From: CAYNLK01 sp964398055
GTDB taxonomy: Bacteria > Chloroflexota > Anaerolineae > 4572-78 > J111
DNA: 64,000 bases
Reading direction: 5' to 3'
Assembly (NCBI GenBank): GCA_964398055.1
Contig: CAYNLK010000002.1
Coordinates: 62,001-126,000 of the forward strand
How positions within the stretch are numbered: the stretch's first letter is position 1; each line of letters starts with the position of its first letter. Of this stretch, positions 16,779-25,307 are shown one piece after another. Under the pieces are notes generated by a model that saw nothing but the letters and a program-made list of their open reading frames with translations, was not told where the DNA came from and did no database searches. The translations under genes and the position numbers were made by a program.

Positions 16779-17834
16779 TTACCCCAAAACTCCAAATTTA
16801 AAGATCGTCGTTTGCCGATATTGGTCGCCTGGCTCAAGCACCGTCGAGGGAAAATTCGACTGATTGGGCGAATCGGGATAGTGCTGGGTTTCCAGGCAGA
16901 AGCCGGAGCGCCGGTGATAAACCTGACCGCCTTTGCCGGAAATCGACCCATCCAGGAAGTTGCCGGAATAGAATTGGATGCCCGGCTCGGTGGTGTAGAC
17001 TTCCAGCACCCGGCCCGTGCTCGGCTCGTGAACGCTGGCGGCCAACACCAGCTCGCCGGTCAGGTTATCCAACACAAAATTGTGGTCGTAGCCGCCGGCC
17101 AGGCGCAGTTGCTCATCCTCCTGCTCGATTCGAGCGCCGATAGCGGTGGGCTGGCGAAAGTCCAGGGGTGTGCCGGCCACACTGCGCAGCTCGCCCGTAG
17201 GGATCAGGGTGTCGTCGATCGGGGTGAATTTGTCGGCCTTGAGCATCAATTCGTGGTTCAGGATGTCGCCGCGGCCGGCCAGGTTGAAATAGGCGTGGTT
17301 GGTCAGGTTGACCACGGTGGGTCGGTCGGTCGTGGCCGCGTAGTCGATTTTAAGCTCGTTGGCGTTGGTCAGGGTGTAGACCACCGTCACGGACAGGTTG
17401 CCGGGGTAGCCTTCTTCGCCATCCGGACTCAGGTAGGTCAGGATGATGCCGACGCCGCCGGCCTCTTTGAATTCCCGGGCCGACCAGACGACTTTGTCAA
17501 AGCCCTTCAGCCCGCCGTGCAGGGAATTGGGGCCATTGTTCTGGGCCAGGGTGTATTCAACCCCGTTCAAGGTGAATTTAGCCCCGGCGATCCGGTTGGC
17601 GTACCGGCCGACAATGCATCCAAAATAAGGTTGCGGCCCCAGGTAACCGGCCAGGTCATCGAAGCCGAGGGTGATGTCGCCCGGGTGGCCGTGGCGGTCC
17701 GGGGTGATCAACGCCACAATGGCGCCGCCATAATTGGTGATTTTGACCACCAGGCCGTGGTCGTTGGTCAGGGTGTACATATCGACCGGGGTTCCGGCTG
17801 GAGTTTGTCCAAAAGATTCTTTTGTGATATTCAT
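16779..17834 (-). CDS. galM: Aldose 1-epimerase (galactose mutarotase)
   Basis: 351 residues. It interconverts alpha and beta anomers of hexoses in the cytoplasm. The family signatures are present: NYGGAIV, a substrate-contacting histidine in NSLHGG (H106), the catalytic histidine in NHAYFNLAG (H180), and the catalytic glutamate in FCLETQHYPDSPN (about 310). Length is normal for the family. ATG 17834 follows GAGGTAAAAA, and a promoter candidate lies about 70 bp upstream. It is a single-gene unit here. It may serve the sugar importers of the central island, but is not linked to them. Confidence 0.93.
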   Translation of the reverse strand: MNITKESFGQTPAGTPVDMYTLTNDHGLVVKITNYGGAIVALITPDRHGHPGDITLGFDDLAGYLGPQPYFGCIVGRYANRIAGAKFTLNGVEYTLAQNNGPNSLHGGLKGFDKVVWSAREFKEAGGVGIILTYLSPDGEEGYPGNLSVTVVYTLTNANELKIDYAATTDRPTVVNLTNHAYFNLAGRGDILNHELMLKADKFTPIDDTLIPTGELRSVAGTPLDFRQPTAIGARIEQEDEQLRLAGGYDHNFVLDNLTGELVLAASVHEPSTGRVLEVYTTEPGIQFYSGNFLDGSISGKGGQVYHRRSGFCLETQHYPDSPNQSNFPSTVLEPGDQYRQTTIFKFGVLG

Positions 17835-17905
17835 TTTTTACCTCGATGTAATGATTGACGCTGACAAAATTAGACTCCGGGTTACCTCATTGAACCCAGA
17901 GCCTA

Positions 17906-17934
17906 ATCTTAAATGGAGCCGGGCAAAATCGCAA
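17906..17934 (-). promoter_or_regulatory. Candidate promoter of galM
   Basis: On the minus strand TTGCGA (17934-17929) and TAAGAT (17911-17906) are 17 nt apart, about 72 nt before the galM start. The rest of the 250-bp divergent spacer (17835-18084) shows no other clear signal. Confidence 0.4.
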
Positions 17935-18084
17935 AAACTGCGGAGTAGTTCAGTAGGGTCAAATTTACTTTTCCGACCGGTCATTTTGTGCTAAACTTGT
18001 AGCAGAATGTCCAGCCCTCAACCGTTGGCCGAGTTGATGAGTTAGCCTGACGGTTGACAATCCACGCAAGGGGAGTTCCTCACC

Positions 18085-18684
18085 ATGCCCGTCTGTCGAG
18101 ATTGCCGCGGAACCGGCAAACGAGAAGTAAGAACGGAGCTTAAAACCCGTTGTCCTGATTGCGACGGCACCAAACGGCTGCGTGACGGCAGCGAGTGCAA
18201 ACGCTGCGACAAGTGGGGCCAAATTGGCACCGGCGAGTTCAATGTCGAGCTAAAGCTGTGTACCACCTGCCTGGGCAGCGGCCGGGTCAGCGAAGGCTCG
18301 TTGACAGTCTGGTTTCTGTTGCGGGTGGTGCCGACCACGCTGCTGCTGGTCGGCGGCGGTCTGGCCGTGGCCTGGGCCTCCTGGACCTTTATGGGCAGCG
18401 CCCTGGTAACGACCATTTTGACCGTGCTGTTCTTTGGCCTGTGGGGCGGCTTGATGGTCTACTTCATCCGGCAAATGCCCAGCCTGGGCGAGATTTCGGT
18501 CACCAACTGGTTTCTGATCCGGGCCATCCCCACCACCGTGGTCGCCCTGGCCATTGGCGGCACGGTCGTCTGGAGCTCGTGGGTTTATCTGCAAAACGCC
18601 CCGGTCACCGCCATCCTGGTCATTGCCACTGCGGCTATCTGGGGAGCGCTGATGTATTATTTCATCAGCCATTTGCCGGAGTAA
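18085..18684 (+). CDS. DnaJ-like zinc-ribbon protein with a duplicated two-helix membrane unit
   Basis: 199 residues. Residues 1-75 carry four CxxC pairs (CRDC, CPDC, CKRC, CTTC), some in CxxCxGxG context as in the DnaJ cysteine-rich domain, so this part probably binds two zinc ions. The remainder is two tandem copies of about 60 residues, each starting (V/N)WFL(L/I)R..PTT and ending YFI..(M/H)(L/M)P, giving four membrane helices. Start ATG 18085 has AGGGGAG upstream. No J domain is present, so it is not DnaJ itself. The function is unknown; a membrane-tethered chaperone-like or regulatory role is a guess. Confidence 0.7.
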   Translation: MPVCRDCRGTGKREVRTELKTRCPDCDGTKRLRDGSECKRCDKWGQIGTGEFNVELKLCTTCLGSGRVSEGSLTVWFLLRVVPTTLLLVGGGLAVAWASWTFMGSALVTTILTVLFFGLWGGLMVYFIRQMPSLGEISVTNWFLIRAIPTTVVALAIGGTVVWSSWVYLQNAPVTAILVIATAAIWGALMYYFISHLPE

Positions 18685-18715
18685 TTGAGTGCAAAGTGAT
18701 AATTCGGAGGCGCGC

Positions 18716-18958
18716 GTGATAAAAATAAAAGGTATCTATGATGGTTCAAAAGTCGTACTGCTTGAACCGGTCTCATTACAGCCAAATACGCCGGTTGAAA
18801 TACTTGTTCCCGAAAAGGAACAAATCTATTGGCAGCAACTCGATGAATTAGGCTTGATTAAAGAAGTTCGTTCCCAATTAATCAATGATACTTCTTTCAA
18901 ACCGGTCAAAACAACCGGCCAACCTCTTTCACAAACAATCATTGAGGAGCGACGTTAG
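18716..18958 (+). CDS. AF2212/VapB-like antitoxin of a decayed toxin-antitoxin pair
   Basis: 80 residues from a GTG at 18716 with GGAGG 6 nt upstream. An earlier in-frame GTG at 18689 lacks such a site. The N-terminus (IKIKGIYDGSKVVLLEPVSL...PVEILVPE) looks like the small beta-rich DNA-binding antitoxins related to DUF104/AF2212, and the charged C-terminal half would wrap the toxin. Its stop overlaps by one base the start of a PIN-domain toxin fragment, the usual antitoxin-toxin order. It could be left over as an orphan regulator. Confidence 0.65.
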   Translation: MIKIKGIYDGSKVVLLEPVSLQPNTPVEILVPEKEQIYWQQLDELGLIKEVRSQLINDTSFKPVKTTGQPLSQTIIEERR

Positions 18959-19047
18959 TGAGTCATTACTACTTTGATAGTAGCGCCTTGGTTAAACGAT
19001 ATGTAGTTGAAACCGGCACTGACTGGGGCAATAATCTGTCTCCTTAA
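18958..19047 (+). pseudogene. Truncated PIN-domain (VapC-like) toxin
   Basis: A GTG overlapping the antitoxin stop (TAGTG) opens a 29-codon frame beginning SHYYFDSSALVKRYVVE, which is the first strand and first catalytic aspartate of a PIN ribonuclease. The frame then stops. The remaining acidic residues and about 100 amino acids are missing, and the next gene begins only 9 bp later. This looks like a toxin removed by deletion rather than by a simple nonsense mutation. Confidence 0.7.
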
Positions 19048-19055
19048 TTATCGAA

Positions 19056-21110
19056 ATGACCTGTTATCTTGCCCTCGTCTTGCTCCTTATTCTGGCCAGT
19101 TGCAGCTTCACCCCCTCGCCGGCTCCGGACCGCCTCTACGTTTTCGACGCCAGCGACCTGCACCTCAACCATTACGAATATTGTATCGGCCTCACCGGCC
19201 GACCGGACCAATGCACCGCCGCCAGCCCTCCGCCGCCCGGCAAATCCTACCGGGATTTGCTGCGTGATTACGACACTCTCATCTTCCTGACCACCCTGCA
19301 AGGCATCGTCAATCGCGACCAGCCCCGGCTCTATCTCCTGCACGACCACCAACGGCTGGCGACGCCCGGCGTCGACGCCTTTTGGCTGGAGCAATATCGA
19401 GCCGCCGATCAGCCCTACGGCTGGCTGGCCGAGACCGAAATCGTCGAGTTGGCCGACCTGACCCAGTTGCTAACCACGTTTGCCGACTCAGTCGAAGGCG
19501 TCGTGTTGTGGGACCCGGCCGTCCCGGCTACGCTCAACGTGGCCACCACTATCGCCGGCGTCGAAAACCTGGCCGTGCTGCGCGCCGGCAGCGACCTTCT
19601 CCCCGAAATCACCCCCTCCCTACCAGTCAAACAATCCCTGGTCGGCCTGTTTACTTCCCCCCAACCAACCACGCCTCCATCCATCCATCCAACTAACCAA
19701 CCCTCCTCCCTTCCTCCCCGCGAAGCGTCCCTCATCCCTCAGCCCTCCTTCAGCCCTCATCCTTCCCCCAAAACCGCCGCCTACCTGTGGGCCAAGGAAA
19801 ACTATCTCGACACAAGCCTGGCTAATCCCCAATTTCTGGCCTATCTTGAAGATGGCTGGCCGGCAACCCGGTACAGTCAAAATCAGATGACCCGCGGCGG
19901 GGTGTACGCCTTGGAACGGGATTACGTAGTCCAGCAGCGCGGCTTTGCCTTTGACCTGTCGCCGTGGCCCAACGAACCGCCCAACGATGACCCCGGCCAA
20001 CCCATCGGCGCAGATCGAGCGACGCTCGAAGCCATTCTGGCCTCAGCCCAGGCTCGGGCCGGTGGCCAACTCATCAAAATCTGGGGGTTCATCCCCTGGT
20101 ATGAAAAATATACCGTCTCCACCGGCGCCGGCGTCGACGGGCAGAGCAGCGCGGTCCAGGGGGAGTGGGAAAGCACCTGGCTCTTTTCGCAGTCTGGCGG
20201 TTATTTGCAAGGCGGCGGCGGCGACGTTTTTGGCCTGGCGCTGGCCAACGTCTCGGTGCATAAGTTTGGCCCGGCCCCGGCCCGGCGTTCACCACCCGCC
20301 CCGCCGACGGAAGCGGAACTGATCGACCAGGGTTACCTGACCCCGGCCGGCCAGGTTTCGCCTGGCCGCACGTTTGTTCTCTTTTACGCCGGCGACTACG
20401 ACCTGGCTCACCCGGTTTACACCCTTATGGCCAATTACGCCAGCCAACCGTGGCTGGACCCGCGGCGGGGCGAGATTCCGTTAGCCTGGGGCTTCAACCC
20501 GGCCCTGGTGGAGGATATCCCGGCCATCATGACTTACCTCTACGCCACCCAAACCGGCCAGGACTATTTTGTCGCTGCCAACAGCGGCGCCGGCTATCTC
20601 AATCCCGACGCTCTCTCCCAGATTGCGCTGCTGCGGTGGTTGTGGCGCAGCCGCCACTTTTATCATCGCTACGGTTACAATGTCCAGGGCTTCCTGCTTA
20701 ACGGCAACGGCGCGGCGATGTCGCAACGGCGGCTCGATGCCTTCAGCCTGATTGCCCCGGTCGGCCTGGTGACGCCGGATTTTGAGATCGACGAACCCTG
20801 GCCGCGGCGGCAATGGGGCGTCCCCTTGACCGCCGCCGCCTCCGAAGTTCTGGCCGGCACCCCCGACGTGGCCGCCGAAGCCGTCAACAACGCCTACCGC
20901 CGGACGGTTTTGGAGCAAGGGCGTCCGCCGTTTCTGGTCTTTCGCTCCGCCTTCCAATCGCCCACCTTTCTGTGGGGTGTGCGCGACCGCATCCGGGCCG
21001 CTGATGTCGAGGGCCGGATTTTGGCTGATGATGGCTCTGCGCTTCACCCCAACTACACGGTCGTTGATCCGTACACCTTTTTCTTCTTACTGAAGCGGTG
21101 GTTGGAGTGA
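19056..21110 (+). CDS. GxGYxYP-type putative glycoside hydrolase lipoprotein
   Basis: 684 residues. The signal peptide ends in a lipobox (LASC, lipid Cys16), so the protein is probably anchored outside the membrane. The body matches the GxGYxYP putative glycoside hydrolase family: an N-terminal region with TLQGIVNRDQPRLYL and a C-terminal region with the hallmark SGAGYLNPDAL near residue 510. The substrate is unknown. Residues about 203-245 are a Pro/Ser/Thr stretch encoded by CCAT and CCAA tetramer repeats, which looks like an in-frame repeat insertion. No Shine-Dalgarno is obvious. The upstream end abuts the toxin fragment, so its own promoter may have been replaced by a deletion. Confidence 0.72.
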   Translation: MTCYLALVLLLILASCSFTPSPAPDRLYVFDASDLHLNHYEYCIGLTGRPDQCTAASPPPPGKSYRDLLRDYDTLIFLTTLQGIVNRDQPRLYLLHDHQRLATPGVDAFWLEQYRAADQPYGWLAETEIVELADLTQLLTTFADSVEGVVLWDPAVPATLNVATTIAGVENLAVLRAGSDLLPEITPSLPVKQSLVGLFTSPQPTTPPSIHPTNQPSSLPPREASLIPQPSFSPHPSPKTAAYLWAKENYLDTSLANPQFLAYLEDGWPATRYSQNQMTRGGVYALERDYVVQQRGFAFDLSPWPNEPPNDDPGQPIGADRATLEAILASAQARAGGQLIKIWGFIPWYEKYTVSTGAGVDGQSSAVQGEWESTWLFSQSGGYLQGGGGDVFGLALANVSVHKFGPAPARRSPPAPPTEAELIDQGYLTPAGQVSPGRTFVLFYAGDYDLAHPVYTLMANYASQPWLDPRRGEIPLAWGFNPALVEDIPAIMTYLYATQTGQDYFVAANSGAGYLNPDALSQIALLRWLWRSRHFYHRYGYNVQGFLLNGNGAAMSQRRLDAFSLIAPVGLVTPDFEIDEPWPRRQWGVPLTAAASEVLAGTPDVAAEAVNNAYRRTVLEQGRPPFLVFRSAFQSPTFLWGVRDRIRAADVEGRILADDGSALHPNYTVVDPYTFFFLLKRWLE

Positions 21111-21268
21111 TTACTCAGCCAGAGTTCTAGCCCCGGTCTCTGCCGGACGGCAACAGAAACAATAATTGCCTCGCTCTTGCCATTTCCATGGCTTCAATTT
21201 ACAATTTCGATGGATTTGATAACCTGAGAATTTCCTACTCTGGTGATTGATTGAATTCCCTAGTATCG

Positions 21269-22558
21269 ATGGCCTGCCCCAAGTTGTTCGGTCTGCTGGC
21301 TCTGTCAGCGGGTTTAGTTTTGCTGGCCTGCGGTTCCAACGACATCCTCTCCGCCTTTGTCACCCCCACCCTTACCCCAACGTTTGAACTGGCCAAATTC
21401 GCCACGTCCACGTTCACCGTTGTTCCAACCGATACCCCTACCCCCGGCCCCACCCAAATCGCCACGGCAACTTCTGCCATCACGCCGACCCCCACCGTAA
21501 CCTCGCCTCCGCCGGAGGAGGAGGTCGAAGCGAGGCCGGCCGACAGCGCCGCCAATTCCCCCCTCCCTACCCCGACTCCGGCCGTCTCGCCGACGTCCGC
21601 CACCCCCCTGCCGCCGCCCCCAGCCACGCCGACACATACACCCGTACCAACCCCGGCCCCCTTGTCCGGCCGGATTGCCTTTCCGGTGGACGATGGCGGC
21701 GGCACCTACGATGTCTGGGTAGTGGTTCTGCCCGACGGTGAGCCGTTCACCGTGCAAAAGGGCGCCCGCCAACCCAATTTTAGCCACGATGGCCGGTTGT
21801 TGGTCAACCTGGAAAATAGTCCGTATGAAAATCATATCGGCTTGCTGGATGCCAACTACGCCTGGCAGGGGCTGGTCAGCGACTCGCCCGAGGATGGCTA
21901 CCCTTATTGGAGTCTGAATGGCGATCGTTATGTCTTCTCCAACTCCCAACGGTTACTGGACCCGGCCACCGGCCAGCGCCTGCCCTATGTTTTTATGCCT
22001 TGCCCTGGGCTGCAATATCCGCTGCAAGACAGTCGTGAAAAATGCCGGGATATTGCCACCTTTGGCAAGGTTGGCGCCGGCGAGGCCCCGGTCTGGACCG
22101 ACGATGACCGGATTGCCTTCTTTTCTTTTGAGGGAGACGATGGCATTTATCTGGTCAGCGGCGCTTCGGCCTTGTGGGAGGCCGGTGGTCTTGGCCCCAG
22201 GCAGTTATTGGTAGCGGGCAATGGCCGCCCCAGCGATACTCACGGCTTTCAACTCTTTTTCTCCGCCGGTAGTATTGACCAGAATTGGGAGGCCTACGCC
22301 ATCGATCTGGACGGCAGCAACCTGGTCAATCTGTCCAACAGCCCGTTCTCCCAGGATGGACTGCCCACCGTCTCCCCGAACGGCAGTTGGGTGGCGTTTG
22401 TGTCGGACCGGGACGGCAAGTGGGGTATCTGGGCCATGCCCAGAAATGGCGGTGAGCCAATCAAGCTGGTCGATATCTCCACTATCAACACCAACCCCAG
22501 CCCCTGGGGCGTCGGCGACCGGGCCTGGACCAATGAGCGGCTGAGTTGGGGGCCGTAA
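21269..22558 (+). CDS. Lipoprotein with Thr/Pro linker and TolB-like beta-propeller
   Basis: About 429 residues from ATG 21269; a TTG at 21251 is an alternative, and neither has a good ribosome site. A hydrophobic segment ends in LLAC (lipobox). A linker rich in TPTP follows to about residue 135. The rest has repeated short units with DG, WSLNGDRYVFS, PVWTDDDRIAF, PTVSPNGSWVAFVSDRDG and NGGEP, typical of WD40-like/TolB PD40 propeller blades. It is probably a surface-exposed binding or scaffolding protein. No enzymatic motif was seen. Confidence 0.7.
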   Translation: MACPKLFGLLALSAGLVLLACGSNDILSAFVTPTLTPTFELAKFATSTFTVVPTDTPTPGPTQIATATSAITPTPTVTSPPPEEEVEARPADSAANSPLPTPTPAVSPTSATPLPPPPATPTHTPVPTPAPLSGRIAFPVDDGGGTYDVWVVVLPDGEPFTVQKGARQPNFSHDGRLLVNLENSPYENHIGLLDANYAWQGLVSDSPEDGYPYWSLNGDRYVFSNSQRLLDPATGQRLPYVFMPCPGLQYPLQDSREKCRDIATFGKVGAGEAPVWTDDDRIAFFSFEGDDGIYLVSGASALWEAGGLGPRQLLVAGNGRPSDTHGFQLFFSAGSIDQNWEAYAIDLDGSNLVNLSNSPFSQDGLPTVSPNGSWVAFVSDRDGKWGIWAMPRNGGEPIKLVDISTINTNPSPWGVGDRAWTNERLSWGP

Positions 22559-22630
22559 CCCCCTTAATTGTGGTGCTAAGGCTTCCCCGTTAATCTTTTT
22601 TCGGTTATAATTTTAACAGATTATGTAATA

Positions 22631-22724
22631 TCAGTAGATCCAAATTTACCGTAGGGTGGGCATCCCTATGCCCACCCGCAGAGGTATAGGGATGCCTCTG
22701 CTACCAGAAAATTGGATCTACTGA
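22631..22724. mobile_element. 94-bp MITE-like element with 17-bp terminal inverted repeats
   Basis: The ends are TCAGTAGATCCAAATTT and AAAATTGGATCTACTGA, complementary at 15-16 of 17 positions. Inside are two smaller dyads built from GGGCATCCCTATGCCC and GAGGTATAGGGATGCCTC. A related internal motif recurs at 63523-63576. It sits just upstream of the PGRP/glycosidase gene and contains the upstream part of that gene's open frame, so the true start lies past it. No clear target duplication was seen beyond 2-3 bases. Confidence 0.7.
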
Positions 22725-22762
22725 ATATACCTCTTTCACTGTCCGGCAAAGGAGTAACGCAC

Positions 22763-25123
22763 ATGGCTGTTCGTAAAGGAGAATCGCTTTACATCTATGG
22801 GATGCATGACCGCGGCGGGGAGCATCTGATGCTCCAACAGGGCCAGGCTAAAGGCTGGGTCCTGGTGACCGAGGAATTACGGGCCAATCCAAACGACCTG
22901 GGCAGCAGCAGTTACGACGACCTGTCCGACCGGGGTTTCGGGGTCATTGTCCGGCTGAACCACGCCTATGGGCCTGACGGCACCATTCCCCTGCCCGACA
23001 AATATCGTGATTTTGCCCGGCGAGTGGCTAACTTTGTCAATCGCTCGCGTGGCGCCCATATCTGGATTATCGGCAACGAGATGAATCTGGAGCGCGAACA
23101 GCCTCGCAAACAGCCCGGCGCGGCGCATGCCGAGCCGATTACCCCGCGGTTGTATGCCACTTGTTACACCTTGTGCCGGGATGCCATCCGCCGCCTGCCC
23201 GGTCACGAAAACGATCAAGTCATTGTCGGCGCGATTGGCCCCTGGAATCCGGAAACGCCTTACCCGGCCGACCCGGAAGGCAAATATCCGGCCAATAGAA
23301 TTGCTGGCGGTCCGGGTCATTATCCCTATTTCGGTTTTTGGGGCGATTATATTCAATACCTGCGCGATCTCCTGGTAGCCATTGGCCCGCAGAATTGCGA
23401 CGGCATCGCCATCCACGCCTATACCCACGGCGTCGATCCCAAATTGGTCTTCAGCGATCAAAAAATGGGGCCGCCGTTTGAGAAATACAACTACCACTTT
23501 CGCACCTATCGCGACCAGATGAATGTTATTCCGCTCGAGTTTCGCCACCTGCCGGTTTATCTAACCGAGATCGACCAGGATGAAAGTTGGGAGGATGCCA
23601 ATAAGGGCTGGGTTAAGAATGCCTACAAGGAGATCGATGACTGGAACAAAGCCGGCAACCAGCAGATTCGCTGCGCCATTCTGTATCGCTGGCCCAAATA
23701 TGATAAGTGGTCTATTGTCGACAAGAGCGGCGTCCAGCGGGATTTTGTCGAAGCCATCGCCCGCAACTACCAGTGGGACCCCTCGGTTAAGCCCAAAGCG
23801 CCGGAGGCTGAGATTGCCGCCCGGCCCGGCTACCGCACTCGTTTCCTGCAGCATAACACCCCAACGACGGTGCCGCCCGACCAAACTTTAACCGTGACTA
23901 TCACTGTGCAAAATGCCGGCAGTTTCACCTGGGTGCGCGGTGGCAGCAATCCCTTCCGGCTTGGTTTTCAGTGGTACTCCCTGGCCGGCCAGATGGTCAC
24001 CTTTCCCTCCCATCTCGATTTCCGCACCCCCTTGCCGGCCGACGTGCCCCCCAACGGTACCGTGACGCTTCAGGCTCAGTTGCGTACCCCCGATACCCCT
24101 GGCAGCTATCACCTGCGCTGGGATATGATCCACGAGTTGGTGACCTGGTTCACCACCCAGGGCGACCAGGGCCTGCTGGTCACCCCGGTTACCGTTTCGA
24201 CCGCGGCGGTTGGTGTGACCCCTACCCCTACACCCACCACCTCGATCCAGATTCAGGCTGTCAGCGCCAGCCTGCCCCGCCACCCCAGCAAGAGCTACCC
24301 GACCCGCGCTTTGACCTCCATCCGCCGGATCATCATTCACCACACCGCTACCCCGGCCAATGTCTCCGTCCAGCGACTGGCCAGCTACCAGGTCAGCAAC
24401 CGGGATATGCCGGGCATTACCTATCATTACTGCGTCGATGAGACCGGTCAGGTCTTTCAAACCCAGCCGCTGGAGGTGGTCTCGAGCCACGCCGGACAAT
24501 ACAGCAGCGACAGTGTGGGCGTCGGTTTGATCGGCGATTTCACCAACAGCCAACCGCCCCAAAGCCAGCTCAACGCAACTGCGGCTCTATTGGCCCAGTT
24601 GGTGACCCAGTTCAAGATTGGCCTGGATCAGATTTTAGGCTACAGCGAGTTGGTCGTCACCGGCAGCCCGGGCGCGACCTGGCCTACCTGGAAGCCGCCG
24701 CTGCTGGCCCAGGTGCAAAGTCTGGCAGCTGTCGGCACGCCGGTCGTAACCCCGACTCCCACGCCTACGCCAACTCCGACCCCGACCCCGACCCCCACCC
24801 CCACTCCTGCCGCCAAATCCATCTATCACTATTTGTTACTGTGGCATCGCGGCGCCGATAATTGGGCCAAGTGGGACCTGCTGGGCGCGCTGGAATACCT
24901 CAACAAATTCCCGGTCGCCGTCGGTTTTTCCGTCGAGGAAGCCAAATCGGCCCAATATGTTACTATCATCGGCGGGCCGGGTGGGGTGCCGGCCGAGGCC
25001 GAGCAGACCCTCCGCGCCGCTGGTTGCAAAGTCGAGCGGCTGGCTGGGGCCAACGAGACGGAGACCCGCCAAATGCTGGAACAATTAGCTGCGCAAGGAC
25101 GGCGGTTTAGAACATTGTCGTAA
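22763..25123 (+). CDS. Mosaic protein: glycosidase-like barrel, Ig-like domain, PGRP/amidase_2, C-terminal cell-wall-binding-like domain
   Basis: 786 residues from ATG 22763, which has AAAGGAG upstream. Residues 1-350 resemble a cellulase-superfamily TIM barrel (WIIGNEMNLE, YLTEIDQDE as possible acid/base and nucleophile). Residues about 370-480 form an Ig-like beta domain (TVTITVQNAGSFTW). After a TPTPT linker, residues about 515-650 are a PGRP/N-acetylmuramoyl-L-alanine amidase fold with the zinc motif IIIHHTATP (near 527). A second TPTP linker leads to about 100 residues containing IIGGPGGV and VERLAGANETET, similar to cell-wall-binding repeat 2. No signal peptide is visible, although the linkers look extracellular. 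It may be a prophage-type or self-lysis enzyme, or exported by another route. Confidence 0.7.
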   Translation: MAVRKGESLYIYGMHDRGGEHLMLQQGQAKGWVLVTEELRANPNDLGSSSYDDLSDRGFGVIVRLNHAYGPDGTIPLPDKYRDFARRVANFVNRSRGAHIWIIGNEMNLEREQPRKQPGAAHAEPITPRLYATCYTLCRDAIRRLPGHENDQVIVGAIGPWNPETPYPADPEGKYPANRIAGGPGHYPYFGFWGDYIQYLRDLLVAIGPQNCDGIAIHAYTHGVDPKLVFSDQKMGPPFEKYNYHFRTYRDQMNVIPLEFRHLPVYLTEIDQDESWEDANKGWVKNAYKEIDDWNKAGNQQIRCAILYRWPKYDKWSIVDKSGVQRDFVEAIARNYQWDPSVKPKAPEAEIAARPGYRTRFLQHNTPTTVPPDQTLTVTITVQNAGSFTWVRGGSNPFRLGFQWYSLAGQMVTFPSHLDFRTPLPADVPPNGTVTLQAQLRTPDTPGSYHLRWDMIHELVTWFTTQGDQGLLVTPVTVSTAAVGVTPTPTPTTSIQIQAVSASLPRHPSKSYPTRALTSIRRIIIHHTATPANVSVQRLASYQVSNRDMPGITYHYCVDETGQVFQTQPLEVVSSHAGQYSSDSVGVGLIGDFTNSQPPQSQLNATAALLAQLVTQFKIGLDQILGYSELVVTGSPGATWPTWKPPLLAQVQSLAAVGTPVVTPTPTPTPTPTPTPTPTPTPAAKSIYHYLLLWHRGADNWAKWDLLGALEYLNKFPVAVGFSVEEAKSAQYVTIIGGPGGVPAEAEQTLRAAGCKVERLAGANETETRQMLEQLAAQGRRFRTLS

Positions 25124-25171
25124 CAGTTTTCCTGCTGTACCAACTGACCAACCAATCCCTCAAACCAATGA

Positions 25172-25214
25172 GGGCGCTGTTTTTAGTCCAGCGCCCCCAT
25201 TTTTTTTATTTTTT
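25172..25214 (+). terminator. Rho-independent terminator after the PGRP/glycosidase gene
   Basis: An 8-bp stem GGGCGCTG/CAGCGCCC with a 9-nt loop is followed by CCAT and a tract of 7 T, A, then 6 T. It isolates the SorC promoter from upstream readthrough. Confidence 0.9.
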
Positions 25215-25225
25215 CCTTTTGGTTA

Positions 25226-25254
25226 TTGACAAACAGCCAGTAATACGCTATAAT
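25226..25254 (+). promoter_or_regulatory. Consensus sigma-70 promoter of the SorC-type regulator
   Basis: TTGACA (25226-25231) and TATAAT (25249-25254) match the consensus perfectly with 17-nt spacing. The start point would be near 25261, 47 nt before the regulator ATG, directly ahead of the dyad operator. Confidence 0.88.
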
Positions 25255-25257
25255 GTG

Positions 25258-25290
25258 TGTGCAAATGAACATTCATTGTGTAATTGCACA
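25258..25290. promoter_or_regulatory. Dyad operator overlapping the predicted start point
   Basis: Two nested dyads are visible: AATGAA-CA-TTCATT (25264-25277), and TGTGCAA...TTGCACA (25258-25264 and 25284-25290). Their position just after a consensus promoter fits autorepression by the SorC/DeoR-type protein encoded immediately downstream. Confidence 0.65.
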
Positions 25291-25307
25291 GTTACAAAAA
25301 ACTCTCA

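Noticed and set aside
24750..24815. Simple TPTP repeat as a separate repeat element
   Set aside because: It is a normal extracellular Thr/Pro linker in frame with the mosaic protein.
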